Assembly (NCBI GenBank): GCA_044370695.1
Contig: JBILVB010000013.1
Coordinates: forward strand, 1-42,431
Direction of reading: 5' to 3'
Source: JBEIFW01 sp044370695
Lineage (GTDB): Bacteria; Actinomycetota; Acidimicrobiia; Acidimicrobiales; Ilumatobacteraceae
DNA: 42,431 nt
Part shown: positions 7,655 to 16,415 of the stretch, piece by piece
Numbering within the stretch: the stretch's first letter is position 1
Layout: every line of letters begins with the position of its first letter
Notes under the pieces: generated by a model
Database searches by the model: none
Told to the model about the DNA's origin: nothing
The model's input: the letters and a program-made list of their open reading frames with translations, nothing else
Position numbers and translations under genes: made by a program

Positions 7655-9761
7655 ACCGTCCTGCGGCCTGGTCGCCGAAGTGACCGACGGTCGCCTGGCC
7701 GCCCTGCGACCCGACCGGGAGCACCCGATCACCGCCGGGTTCTCCTGCCACAAGGGGATCGCCGCGCTCGACCTGCACCACGACCCGGACCGACTCGTGC
7801 GGCCCCTTCGGCGCGACGGCGACGGCGCGTTCATCGAGACCGGTTGGGACGACGCCGTCGCCGGGGTCGCTGACGCCCTGCGCGGCGTGGTCGACCGTCA
7901 CGGACCCGAGGCGTTGGCTCTGTACTCGGGAAACCCGTTGGCGTTCAACGCGCTCGGCACGCTGGCCACCGGGGCGTTGGCCACCGGCCTGGGCATACGG
8001 CGGCTGTTCTCTTCGGGCACGCAGGACTGCGCCAACAAGTTCGTCGCCTCCGAAGCGGTCTTCGGCAGCCGGAACGTTCATCCGATCCCCGATCTCGAAC
8101 GGACCGACCTGTGCCTGATCATCGGCGAGAACCCTCGGGCCTCGCAGGCCAGCTTCTGGTCGATGGCCAACGTCGTGGGCGAGCTGCGCGCCGCCCGGTC
8201 CCGCGGCGCCCGCCTGGTGTTCGTCAACCCCCGGCGGATCGAGTCGCCGGATCGAGGGCTGGGCGACACGGTGCTCATCCGGCCCGACACCGACGTGTGG
8301 TTCCTCGCATCGCTGTTGTACGAACTCGACCGGCTCGGCGCCTGGGACGAGAGCGTGCTGCGGCGCCACGGCCGTAACGTCGCCGACTTGCGGTCCTTCG
8401 TCGCCCGGTATCCGGCCGAGCGGACCGCCGCGGTCACCGGCATCCCGGCCGCGGTCGTCGTCGAACTGGCCGAGGCCTGGCGCGACACCCCGCGGGCGTC
8501 GGTCCACGCATCGACCGGGATCAACATGGGCCGCCAGGGCACCCTGGCCTACTGGCTCGTGCACATGCTGTCGTTCGTGACCGGGCGCCTCGACGTCGAC
8601 GGCGGCAACCTGAAGTCCGACGGCTTCTACCCCAACGCTCGCAGCGGTACCGGCGTGCCCGAGCAATCCTACGTCGACAGCGAGTTCGGCCGCCTGCGCC
8701 GCGGGTCGCTCCCGGGCACGCTGCTCAGCCAGTACGTCCTCGACGCGGATCGACCGGTGCGGGGCCTCGTGGTGATGTCGGGCAACCCGTTGCTGTCGAT
8801 CGCCGGGGAGGACCGGCTGCGCAAGGCCTTCGAGCAGCTCGAGGTTCTCGTCGTGGTCGACCTCTACCGCAACGCCACCGCCGAGTACGCACACTGGGTC
8901 CTGCCCGCGACCGACATGTACGAGCGCGACGACATCAACATCGTCAACATCGGCACCTCGCATCGACCGTTCGTGCAGTACACGCCGGCGGTGGTCGAGC
9001 CGGCCGGCGAACGGCGGCCCGAGTGGTGGATCGTCGGCCGGCTGCTGCAGGCGATGGGGAAGCCGTCGGTGTTCGACTCCGACCCGGTCGACCCGTGGGC
9101 GAAGTGGCGTCACATGCTGGCCAAGGGCTGCGGGGTCGACCTGGCCGAACTGCAGGCCGGCGATCCGGTGCGCGTGCTCCCCGCCCCCACCCCGGGTCGC
9201 TTCTACGACGAGCAGGTGTACACCCCCGACGGGCGGATCGACTGCTGCCCTCCGGTGTTCACCGAGGCGCTCGCCCGCTGCGACGCGCTCTTCGCCGACA
9301 CGACGGCCGCCGTGGATGCCGCCGCCGGGACACCGGCGGCGGAACGACCGCTCACGTTGATCCACAAGCGAGACGCCTGGATGCACAACTCGTGGATGGG
9401 CAACCTGGAGCGGATGAAGCGCGCCGGGCGCGACACCAACCCGTTGTTCCTGCACCCCGACGACGCTGCGGCGCGCGGTCTCGCCGCGGGCGATCAGGTA
9501 CGCGTGTGGAACGACTTCGGTGAGGTGGTGGCCCCGGTGTCACTCGACGCCGAGTTGCTGCCGGGCGTCGTGGCGATGGTCCACGGGTGGGGCCAGGCGG
9601 CCAGCCCCGGGCTGCGCGTCGCGCAGCGCACCCCGGGAGTCAACGTCAATGCACTGCTCCCCATCGGCGACGGGAGTTTCGAACCGCTGTCGAGCCAAGC
9701 CCACATGACCGGCATCCCCGTCCACGTCGCTGCGGCGACCGCACCTGGAGGAACCCGATGA
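7614..9761 (+). CDS. Molybdopterin oxidoreductase (formate dehydrogenase/nitrate reductase superfamily)
   Basis: A 715-residue catalytic subunit of the DMSO-reductase superfamily. The N-terminus carries a [4Fe-4S] motif (C10, C13, C17, C45), followed by the molybdopterin domain (SGTQDCANK, VVMSGNPLLSIAGED) and the C-terminal dinucleotide-binding domain (HKRDAWMHNSWMGN, GDQVRVWNDFGEV). No twin-arginine signal is present, so it should be cytoplasmic. It overlaps the fused oxidase upstream by 41 bp and the Rieske gene downstream by an ATGA, so the three are probably co-translated. No electron-transfer or FdhD-type partner is visible. The residue ligating Mo and the substrate are not identifiable; CANKFVAS near the canonical ligand site would make a Cys ligand possible. 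Confidence 0.88.
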   Translation: MATQHVRTFCRICEPSCGLVAEVTDGRLAALRPDREHPITAGFSCHKGIAALDLHHDPDRLVRPLRRDGDGAFIETGWDDAVAGVADALRGVVDRHGPEALALYSGNPLAFNALGTLATGALATGLGIRRLFSSGTQDCANKFVASEAVFGSRNVHPIPDLERTDLCLIIGENPRASQASFWSMANVVGELRAARSRGARLVFVNPRRIESPDRGLGDTVLIRPDTDVWFLASLLYELDRLGAWDESVLRRHGRNVADLRSFVARYPAERTAAVTGIPAAVVVELAEAWRDTPRASVHASTGINMGRQGTLAYWLVHMLSFVTGRLDVDGGNLKSDGFYPNARSGTGVPEQSYVDSEFGRLRRGSLPGTLLSQYVLDADRPVRGLVVMSGNPLLSIAGEDRLRKAFEQLEVLVVVDLYRNATAEYAHWVLPATDMYERDDINIVNIGTSHRPFVQYTPAVVEPAGERRPEWWIVGRLLQAMGKPSVFDSDPVDPWAKWRHMLAKGCGVDLAELQAGDPVRVLPAPTPGRFYDEQVYTPDGRIDCCPPVFTEALARCDALFADTTAAVDAAAGTPAAERPLTLIHKRDAWMHNSWMGNLERMKRAGRDTNPLFLHPDDAAARGLAAGDQVRVWNDFGEVVAPVSLDAELLPGVVAMVHGWGQAASPGLRVAQRTPGVNVNALLPIGDGSFEPLSSQAHMTGIPVHVAAATAPGGTR

Positions 9762-11215
9762 ACAACCGCATCGTCACCGACGGCCCCGCCGACGGCTCGG
9801 CCCGGTCCCAGGGACCGAGCATGCAGGCCCTGCTTGCCGTCGACTCCCGTCCGGTCCCCAAGCCGTTGCTGGACAACGATCACGTCCATCACGGCTCGGC
9901 CGACGTACCCAAGTCCCGGTACACCTCCGCAGCGTTCGCCGAGCTGGAGAAGGAGTTCGTCTGGCGCAAGACGTGGCAGATGGCGTGCCACGTCGACGAG
10001 TTGCCCAAGCCCGGCAGCCACGTCGTCTACGACGTGGCCGACGAGTCGATCCTCGTGGTGCGCAACGCTGAGGGCACGATCAAGGCGTTCCACAACGCTT
10101 GTCTCCACCGCGGCACCAAGCTCCGGACCGACGACGGTCGGGCGGCGAGCTTCCGGTGCCCGTTCCACGGCTGGACCTGGGACCTCGACGGCCAGCTCGT
10201 GGCGATGCCGGGCTCCTGGGACTTCACCCACGTCACCGCCGACCCGACGTGCACGGGGCTGCCCGAGGTGCAGGTGGCGCTGTGGCACAACTGGGTGTTC
10301 GTGAACATGGACCCGCAGGCCGAGCCGTTCGAGACGTACGCGGCCAAGCTGATCGAGCACTTCGCCGACGGCTTCGACTACTCGGACCGCTACATCGCCT
10401 TCCACGCCGTCAAGGAGGTGGGAGCCAACTGGAAGGTCCTGATGGAGGCCTTCAGCGAGGGGTACCACGTCATCGCCACCCACCCGCAGATCGTCGAGTT
10501 CACGGGTGACGACAACAGCGAGTACTCCACCTGGCCGGGCGACAAGCACGTCAGCCGGTTCCTCAACGGCTTCGGTGTGCAGAGCCCGCACCTCGGTCCG
10601 ATCCCCGAGCAACAGGTGGCCGACGCGTATCTCTCGTTCTCGCAGCGGGCGCGCGGGGTGTCGCAGGTGGAGGTGCCCGAGGGCGGTACCGCCCGACCGG
10701 TCGTGGCCGAGATCTTCCGCCAGCGTATGGGCACCCACTGGGGCAAGGACCTCACCGGCGTGTCCGACAGCGAGGTGCTCGACGCGATCCTCTATCACCT
10801 GTTCCCGGCGTTCGCCCCGTGGGCCGGTATCGGTCAACCGCTCGTGTACCGCTGGCGCCCGGGCGCCACGCCCGACACGTCGTTCATGGACGTCTACCGC
10901 CTCGCCCCGGTACCCGACGGCGCGACCGAGCGACCGGCACCGGCGGAGTGCACCCGACTGACCTTGGCGCAGTCGTGGAAGGAGGCGCCGAACATGGCCG
11001 GCCTCGCCGACGTGTTCGAGCAGGACATGGACAACCTGCCCAAGGTGCAGGCGGGCCTGAAGTCCACCGGCAAGAAGACGGTCACCTTCGGCAACTACCA
11101 GGAGAACCGCCTCCGGATGGTGCACCGCACGATCGACGACTACATCGTCCGGGGCCTCGCCGCCGAGGGCCGGAACGCCGACGAGCTCGCCCCCTTCGCG
11201 GTGCCCAAGGGCTGA
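9758..11215 (+). CDS. Rieske non-heme iron oxygenase, alpha subunit
   Basis: A 485-residue ring-hydroxylating or N-demethylating oxygenase subunit. The Rieske [2Fe-2S] ligands are C115 and H117 (CLHRG) and C134 and H137 (CPFHGW). The catalytic domain shows the mononuclear iron motif NWKVLMEAFSEGYHVIATH (residues 224-242; ligands H237 and H242), with a later Asp candidate in EQDMDNLPKVQ. The ATG has GGAGGAA upstream and overlaps the molybdoenzyme stop. The family includes aromatic dioxygenases and the carnitine/glycine-betaine oxygenases; the nearby GNAT-amine oxidase and DAO flavoprotein favour an amine-type substrate, as inference. No reductase or small subunit gene is next to it, so electrons must come from elsewhere. 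Confidence 0.9.
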   Translation: MNNRIVTDGPADGSARSQGPSMQALLAVDSRPVPKPLLDNDHVHHGSADVPKSRYTSAAFAELEKEFVWRKTWQMACHVDELPKPGSHVVYDVADESILVVRNAEGTIKAFHNACLHRGTKLRTDDGRAASFRCPFHGWTWDLDGQLVAMPGSWDFTHVTADPTCTGLPEVQVALWHNWVFVNMDPQAEPFETYAAKLIEHFADGFDYSDRYIAFHAVKEVGANWKVLMEAFSEGYHVIATHPQIVEFTGDDNSEYSTWPGDKHVSRFLNGFGVQSPHLGPIPEQQVADAYLSFSQRARGVSQVEVPEGGTARPVVAEIFRQRMGTHWGKDLTGVSDSEVLDAILYHLFPAFAPWAGIGQPLVYRWRPGATPDTSFMDVYRLAPVPDGATERPAPAECTRLTLAQSWKEAPNMAGLADVFEQDMDNLPKVQAGLKSTGKKTVTFGNYQENRLRMVHRTIDDYIVRGLAAEGRNADELAPFAVPKG

Positions 11216-11222
11216 CCGGCGC

Positions 11223-12635
11223 TCAACTGTCGAAGCCGAGTCCGGTGCGGTCGAGGGTGCGTAGCCACAGGTTGCGTTTGCCCGTTCGGTCCTCACGATC
11301 GAGCGACCAGCGAGTCGCCTGGATCCCCGCCCACCGGAACGGCTCCGGCGGCCACGGCACCGGCTTGTGCTTCACGAAGTCCAGATCGGTCCGCTCGGTG
11401 CGCCGGCCTTCGAGCAGGTCGAGCATCACCTCGGCACCGAACCGCGTCGAGCCGACACCCAGGCCGGTGTAGCCCGCCGCGTAGGCCACGCGCCCGCGCA
11501 TCGCCGTACCCCAGAACACGCAGAACCGCGTGCAGGTGTCGATCGCACCGCCCCAGATGTGGCTGAACTGCACTCCTTCGAGCTGCGGGAACGTCGAGAA
11601 GAAATGCTCCGACAGCTTGGCGAAGGTCTCGAAGCGCATCTCGAGCGCCGGGTCGACCTTCGAGCGGAAGTAGTAGATCGCGTCGTAACCGCCCCAGATG
11701 ATCCGGTTGTCCGCCGTGAGCCGGTAGTAGTGGAACTGGTTGTTGTAATCCGAGAGGCCCTGGCGGTTCCGCCACCCGATGGCGTCGAGCTGAGCCGGAC
11801 TCAACGGTTCGGTGCACAGCACGTAGTCGTAGACCGGCACGATGTAGTGCTTCATCGCTCGCAGCAGCGGGGGGAACGCGTTGGTCCCGAGGGCGACCCG
11901 GCCGGCCCGCACCCGTCCGAGCGGGGTGGTGACGAGCACGCCGACACCGTCGCGAGCGAGGTCGGTGGCCTTGGTGTGCTCGTAGATCCGCACGCCGAGC
12001 CGTTCGCATGCCGCTTTCAGCCCCCAGGCCAGGCGGGCCGGGTCGACCATCGCCGCCCGGCCCTTGCGCCACAGGCCGCCCACGTAGAGCGGCGAGTGCA
12101 CCTCGGCCTGCATGGCGTCTTTGTTCAGCAGTTCCACGTCCTGGCCGAGCGCAGCGAGCTGGCGGTAGTCCTCGCGCAGTTCGCCCAGGTAGTGGTCGCC
12201 GAGCGCGACGTCGATCACGCCGGTGCGTTCGAAGTCGCAATCGATGGCGTACCGGCGGATGGTGTCCTCGATGGCGTCCAGGTTCGCGAGGCCGAGGCGC
12301 TCGAGGGTCCCCAGTTCAGTGGGGAACCGTTCCTGGCCGTTCGCGATGCCGTGGGTCAGGCTCGCCTCCATGAACCCACCGTTGCGCCCGGACGCACCCC
12401 AGCCGACGGTGTCGCCCTCGAGCAGCACCACGTCCCGGGACGGGTCGCGCTCTTTGGCGATGAGCGCGGTCCACAGGCCGGTGTAACCGCCGCCGACCAC
12501 GCACAGGTCGCAGCTCTCGGTCCGTACGAGCGTCTTGTTGGATTCGGGTTCGTCGACGTCGTCGAACCAGTACGGGTACGGATCGGCATCGGCGATCGCT
12601 TCGAGATGTCGCGGGTCGATGGTCGCGTCGTCCAT
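11223..12635 (-). CDS. FAD-dependent oxidoreductase, DAO family (gamma-glutamylputrescine oxidase-like)
   Basis: A 470-residue flavoprotein with the Rossmann start CDLCVVGGGYTGLWTAL and the following FAD contact region VVLLEGDTVGWGASGRNGG, both typical of the DadA/PuuB branch of the DAO superfamily. The C-terminal FAD-binding part is YAAGYTGLGVGSTRFGAEV. Members oxidize amino-group carbons of small amines or amino acids with release of an aldehyde and H2O2. The ATG at 12635 was preferred over longer in-frame extensions because it directly follows a GGGGTGGGA ribosome-binding region and the domain begins soon after. It converges with the Rieske gene (7 bp between stops). A strong palindromic operator lies upstream. 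Confidence 0.87.
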   Translation of the reverse strand: MDDATIDPRHLEAIADADPYPYWFDDVDEPESNKTLVRTESCDLCVVGGGYTGLWTALIAKERDPSRDVVLLEGDTVGWGASGRNGGFMEASLTHGIANGQERFPTELGTLERLGLANLDAIEDTIRRYAIDCDFERTGVIDVALGDHYLGELREDYRQLAALGQDVELLNKDAMQAEVHSPLYVGGLWRKGRAAMVDPARLAWGLKAACERLGVRIYEHTKATDLARDGVGVLVTTPLGRVRAGRVALGTNAFPPLLRAMKHYIVPVYDYVLCTEPLSPAQLDAIGWRNRQGLSDYNNQFHYYRLTADNRIIWGGYDAIYYFRSKVDPALEMRFETFAKLSEHFFSTFPQLEGVQFSHIWGGAIDTCTRFCVFWGTAMRGRVAYAAGYTGLGVGSTRFGAEVMLDLLEGRRTERTDLDFVKHKPVPWPPEPFRWAGIQATRWSLDREDRTGKRNLWLRTLDRTGLGFDS

Positions 12636-12692
12636 TGGGGTCCCACCCCGTCTCTGTTCCGTGTCGACCGGTCCGACGCGTGGCCCGGCTAC

Positions 12693-12714
12693 GACTGATT
12701 CGTCAGTCAGTATA
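12693..12714 (-). promoter_or_regulatory. Candidate TetR-type operator abutting a -10 box upstream of the DAO oxidase
   Basis: GACTGA-TTCG-TCAGTC (12693-12708) is a perfect 6-bp inverted repeat with a 4-bp centre. It lies directly beside TATACT, a good -10 box on the minus strand (12709-12714), about 58 bp upstream of the oxidase start. No convincing -35 is seen. Arms of the ACTGA/TCAGT type are common in TetR-family operators, but no TetR gene occurs in the window. Confidence 0.5.
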
Positions 12715-12836
12715 GGGCGGGACGGCGCCTCCGGACGTCGGATTCGTGGATCGTTCTGACCAGTGCGACCGCAGTGAGGCGCGCAGTGAGCTCGGCGGTG
12801 AGTCCTGCGGTGAGGGTCGCTGCGGACCGTGCGGCC

Positions 12837-13496
12837 ATGCGCTCCCTCACCGATGCCATCAACGCCGACTTCGAGCACTTCTGTCGCCGACACCGCCGGC
12901 GCCGACCCGAGCAGATCCTGGCCGAGATCAGCGACCGTCACCCCGACGACGCCCGGCTGGCCCACCTGGTCCTCGAGGCCCGCCACGACGACGTGGCCGC
13001 CCGGGTCCTCGTGCAGCGGCTCGTACCGGCGCTCGTGGTCATCGCCTCCCGCCGGGCCCGCCGGGGTCTGGCGGAACCCCGGCGGGCCTTCGACGAGCTG
13101 CTCGCCACGTCCTGGATGCTCGTGCGCACCTACCCGCTCGAGCGCCGACCGGTCCGGATACTGGCGAACCTGGTCTGCGACGCCGAATACGAGACCTGGA
13201 CCCGGGACGCCCGCCGCGTGCGCAACCACCGCGAGGTCGCCGACGCCGTCGAGGATCGCCCGGCCGAACCGGCGGTGCATCCGGGCGAGCAGTTGCTCGA
13301 CGTCCTGGCCCGGGCACGCCGGGCCGGGGTGCCGGCCGAGACGATCCACCTGTTGGGCCGGCTGCACCTCGGCGACGGCGGCCCGGAGGAGGTGGCGGTC
13401 GAGGACGGCTGCACGTCGCGGACCATCCGCACGAGACGGCGGGCGGCCGAGCGCCGCCTGGCCGCCCTCGCCGCTGCGGGTGCCCTCGACGAGTGA
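12837..13496 (+). CDS. Sigma-factor-like HTH protein of unknown function
   Basis: About 219 residues from the ATG at 12837; earlier in-frame starts exist down to 12774 and the true start is uncertain. The body is Arg-rich and helical, with ERRPVRILANLVCDAEYE in the middle. The C-terminus has a probable helix-turn-helix (EEVAVEDGCTSRTIRTRRR) like sigma-70 region 4, followed by an Arg-rich helix. I do not recognise a defined sigma factor; region 2 motifs for promoter melting are not evident. It could be a diverged ECF-like factor or a DNA-binding regulator. It is divergent from the DAO oxidase and shares the promoter region with the palindromic operator. Confidence 0.65.
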   Translation: MRSLTDAINADFEHFCRRHRRRRPEQILAEISDRHPDDARLAHLVLEARHDDVAARVLVQRLVPALVVIASRRARRGLAEPRRAFDELLATSWMLVRTYPLERRPVRILANLVCDAEYETWTRDARRVRNHREVADAVEDRPAEPAVHPGEQLLDVLARARRAGVPAETIHLLGRLHLGDGGPEEVAVEDGCTSRTIRTRRRAAERRLAALAAAGALDE

Positions 13497-13562
13497 CCGG
13501 TGACGGCGTCACCCGGCTGCTCCGAGCATCCCGGCGGCGTGCCGGTGCCGTAGAACGGTCCG

Positions 13563-15134
13563 ATGCGTTCGGACAACGCCCGGTTCGCCGGTCTCGCCGG
13601 TCTCGCCGGTCTCGTGAGTGCCGGCATGGCGCTGGCGGTCACGGAGGTCGTCGCCGCCTTCGGCGGTGCGGGCGCACCGTCGGTGGTGTCGGCGGTGGGG
13701 AACCGGCTGGTCGATGCGCTCGCCGCCTCGCTCAAGGACCTCGCCGTCGCGCTGTTCGGCACAGGTCACAAAGCTGCGCTGCTCGTCGGCATCGTCGTCG
13801 TGGCGCTCACGTTCGGTGCGGTCGCCGGCTGGGCGGAACGCCGCCGACGGTGGGCAGGTGCCGCCGTGATCGGCGTGTTCGCCGCCGTCGGCCTGTGGGC
13901 CGTGTCCACCGATGCGCAGGCGGCGACCGCGCTCCCGGTAGCGGCCTGCCTCATCGGCGCGGCCGCCGGCGTGGCCACGTTGCGCCTGCTGATCGGCGGC
14001 TTCCTGGCCCCGGCGGCCGGTCCGGTTCGGCCGGGGGCCGCCGGCGCCGTCGATCCGCGGGTGCGCACCCCGAGCCGCCGGGCGTTCCTCACCGCCGCCG
14101 GCTCGGTCGGCGCCGGCGCCGCCGTGCTCGCCGTGGGGTCACGGCGCCTGCGCGAGCTCGGGGCCGCCGGAGGCGCCGAGTCGGCGACCCGGGGGCTGCC
14201 GGCCCCGACACGCACCGTGGCGCTCCCTCCGGTGGCGCCGGCCCCGACCGGGCTGTCGCCGTACCTCACCCCGACGGCCGACTTCTTCCGGATCGACACG
14301 GCGCTCCTCGTGCCCCGGGTCGACGCACGCACCTGGGCACTGTCGATCACCGGACTCGTCGACCGACCGTTGCGGCTGACCTACGACGATCTCCTCGCCG
14401 CCGAACTCGTCGAGGTGCCGGTGACCATCTCGTGCGTGTCCAACGAGATCGGCGGCGATCTCGTTGGCACGGCGCAGTGGCGCGGGATCCCGCTCGGTTC
14501 GTTGCTGGACCGGGCAGGGGTTCGGCCAGAGGCGGAGCAGCTCTTCGCCCGCTCCGTCGACGGCTTCACCGCCGGATTCCCGGTCGGCGCCGTGCGCGAC
14601 GGGCGCACGGCGCTGCTCGCGGTCGGGATGAACGGCGAGCCGCTGCCGACCCGGCACGGGTTCCCGGCCCGGCTGGTGGTCGCCGGTCTGTACGGGTACG
14701 TGTCGGCCGTGAAATGGCTCGCCGAGATCCGCCTGACCCCATGGGACGGTGTCGACGGCTACTGGATGCCGCGGGGCTGGTCCAAGGAAGGTCCGGTCAA
14801 GACCCAGTCCCGCATCGACGTGCCCCGAGCCGGCAGCGTGGTGACGCCGGGCCCGACGGCGATCGCCGGGGTCGCCTGGGCCCCGACGAGGGGCATCCGA
14901 GCGGTCGAGGTGTCGATCGACGGTGGGGCGTGGCAGGCCGCCCGCGTGCTGGCCGTCGCCTCCGACGAGACCTGGGCCCAGTGGGTGTTCGACGGCTGGA
15001 GCGCCGATCCGGGTCGGCACCGGATCACGGTGCGCGCCACCGACGGCACCGGGGTCGTCCAGGACGCGACGATCCGGCGGCCCGACCCCGACGGCGCCAC
15101 GGGCCACCACACGGTCTCGGTCACCGTGCGCTGA
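13563..15134 (+). CDS. Membrane-anchored sulfite oxidase-family molybdoenzyme
   Basis: A 523-residue protein. Residues 1-150 form about four hydrophobic segments; these are followed by SRRAFLTAAGSVGAG (RR at 172-173), which looks like an internal twin-arginine/anchor segment, then the sulfite oxidase molybdopterin domain. The probable Mo-ligating cysteine is C291 in VTISCVSNE, followed by LVGTAQWRGIPL. A C-terminal dimerization-type beta domain follows (VEVSIDGGAWQAA, WVFDGW). Known proteins with this layout are extracytoplasmic oxidoreductases of the YedY/sulfite oxidase family. The physiological substrate cannot be told from sequence. Confidence 0.87.
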   Translation: MRSDNARFAGLAGLAGLVSAGMALAVTEVVAAFGGAGAPSVVSAVGNRLVDALAASLKDLAVALFGTGHKAALLVGIVVVALTFGAVAGWAERRRRWAGAAVIGVFAAVGLWAVSTDAQAATALPVAACLIGAAAGVATLRLLIGGFLAPAAGPVRPGAAGAVDPRVRTPSRRAFLTAAGSVGAGAAVLAVGSRRLRELGAAGGAESATRGLPAPTRTVALPPVAPAPTGLSPYLTPTADFFRIDTALLVPRVDARTWALSITGLVDRPLRLTYDDLLAAELVEVPVTISCVSNEIGGDLVGTAQWRGIPLGSLLDRAGVRPEAEQLFARSVDGFTAGFPVGAVRDGRTALLAVGMNGEPLPTRHGFPARLVVAGLYGYVSAVKWLAEIRLTPWDGVDGYWMPRGWSKEGPVKTQSRIDVPRAGSVVTPGPTAIAGVAWAPTRGIRAVEVSIDGGAWQAARVLAVASDETWAQWVFDGWSADPGRHRITVRATDGTGVVQDATIRRPDPDGATGHHTVSVTVR

Positions 15135-15158
15135 CCGGACGTGGACGGGGAGTGACCC

Positions 15159-16061
15159 CTACCCGGCGATTCGTTGACGAATCGCTGCGATACGGCCCGG
15201 GGGCGGGGGCGGGACGGCGTCCGGGTGGAAGGCGGCGGCGAGCGCCTCGACCCCATCGACGAGACGGGGCCCCGGGCGCACCGTGAACGCGTTCGCGTCG
15301 ATCGCCCACACCGGCACGCCGGCCGGCATCCGGTCGAGCACCCGCTCGGCCTGCTCGACGGCATCGGCGAGACCGAACCCACACGGCGCAACCACGACGA
15401 CGTCCGCGCCGGTCGCAGCGACGGCATCCCAGGAGCAGGGGACGGACCGCTCACCAGCCCGGGCCAGCACCGGTTCGCCGCCGGCGGCGACGACGAGGTC
15501 CGGCACCCAGTGACCGGCGAGGAACGGCGGATCGCTCCACTCGAGGACGAACACCCGGGGCCGGGACCGACCGGCGGTCGCCGCCGCCACGGCGTCGAGC
15601 CGGGCCCGCAGCGCGCCGAGTTCGCGTGCCGCCGCCTCCGGCGCACCGCACCGCCGCCCGATCTCGGCGATCGTGTCGAGCACCCCGTCGAGGGTGTGCG
15701 GGTCGAGCGTCACGACCTCGGCCCGGCAACCGAGGCGCCCGAGCGCATCGTCGACGTCGCCGGCGGGCAGGGCGCACACCCGGCACAGGTCCTGGGTGAG
15801 GATCACGTCGGGCTGCAACCGCCCGACCGCAACCTCGTCGAGCACGTACAGCGGCTCGCCGGCAGCGACCTTGGCCCGCACCAGGGCGTCGATCTCGCCT
15901 GCGCTCAGACCATGCGTGGGCAAACCTCCGACGACGATCTCGTGCCGGGCACGGGCCTCGATCGGTTCGTCGCACTCGAACGTGACCCCGACCAGTGCGC
16001 CGCCGAGCCCGAGCCGATAGACGATCTCGGTCGCGGACGGCAGCAGTGAGACGATCCGCAC
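15159..16061 (-). CDS. Cobalamin-binding protein, BtuF-like, without signal peptide
   Basis: A 300-residue helical-backbone-type binding protein (MRIVSLLPSATEIVYRLGLG is the canonical start; ILTQDLCRVCALP and VVVVAPCGFGLADAVEQ follow). There is no signal peptide or lipobox, so it is predicted cytoplasmic, a layout also seen in other bacterial BtuF/FepB-fold proteins annotated as cobalamin-binding. No transporter genes lie nearby. The upstream small gene is 12 bp away, suggesting co-transcription. Cobalamin as ligand is family inference. Confidence 0.8.
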   Translation of the reverse strand: MRIVSLLPSATEIVYRLGLGGALVGVTFECDEPIEARARHEIVVGGLPTHGLSAGEIDALVRAKVAAGEPLYVLDEVAVGRLQPDVILTQDLCRVCALPAGDVDDALGRLGCRAEVVTLDPHTLDGVLDTIAEIGRRCGAPEAAARELGALRARLDAVAAATAGRSRPRVFVLEWSDPPFLAGHWVPDLVVAAGGEPVLARAGERSVPCSWDAVAATGADVVVVAPCGFGLADAVEQAERVLDRMPAGVPVWAIDANAFTVRPGPRLVDGVEALAAAFHPDAVPPPPPGRIAAIRQRIAG

Positions 16062-16073
16062 GTCGGCATCGTG

Positions 16074-16403
16074 TCAGCGGCGACGCCGCGGCGCCCGACC
16101 GGACCGCCGCCCTACCGGCCTCGCCGGCAGCTCGGGCAGTTCGGGCACCCGGGCCCTCGGCAGACCGTCGACCGGGATGGTGATCCCGTCGCCGTGGATG
16201 TCCTCGGGTTCACCGGCGAGTTGCTGCACCACCGGCGGCTGCTCGCGCGGCCGCTGCAGCACGTCGCGCAGGCCGGTGAGCGCCGCTGCGAGGACGGCCG
16301 CCGACGCGCCGTGACGCTGCTTCACCGCCCGAAGATCCGGCCGGTCGCCCGGCAGGAGCGGGACCACGTCGGTCGGCGGCTCGTGGGCGTCCACGCCCGT
16401 CAA
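16074..16403 (-). CDS. Small hypothetical protein
   Basis: A 109-residue protein that I do not recognise. It has a helical middle (ASAAVLAAALTGLRDVLQ), a Pro/Glu-rich part and a very basic C-terminus. It fits exactly between the SHMT-like gene (12 bp upstream) and the cobalamin-binding gene (12 bp downstream) on the same strand, which supports its being real. No membrane segment or known motif is seen. Confidence 0.5.
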   Translation of the reverse strand: MTGVDAHEPPTDVVPLLPGDRPDLRAVKQRHGASAAVLAAALTGLRDVLQRPREQPPVVQQLAGEPEDIHGDGITIPVDGLPRARVPELPELPARPVGRRSGRAPRRRR

Positions 16404-16415
16404 CGCTACCGGCGC

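Noticed and set aside
7341..9455. A 704-residue minus-strand ORF opposite the molybdoenzyme
   Set aside because: The opposite strand carries the complete FeS and molybdopterin motifs; this frame shows no domain.
12746..15286. An 846-residue plus-strand ORF
   Set aside because: It is a very Arg/Gly-rich frame covering the sigma-like and sulfite-oxidase genes, which have real motifs in other frames.
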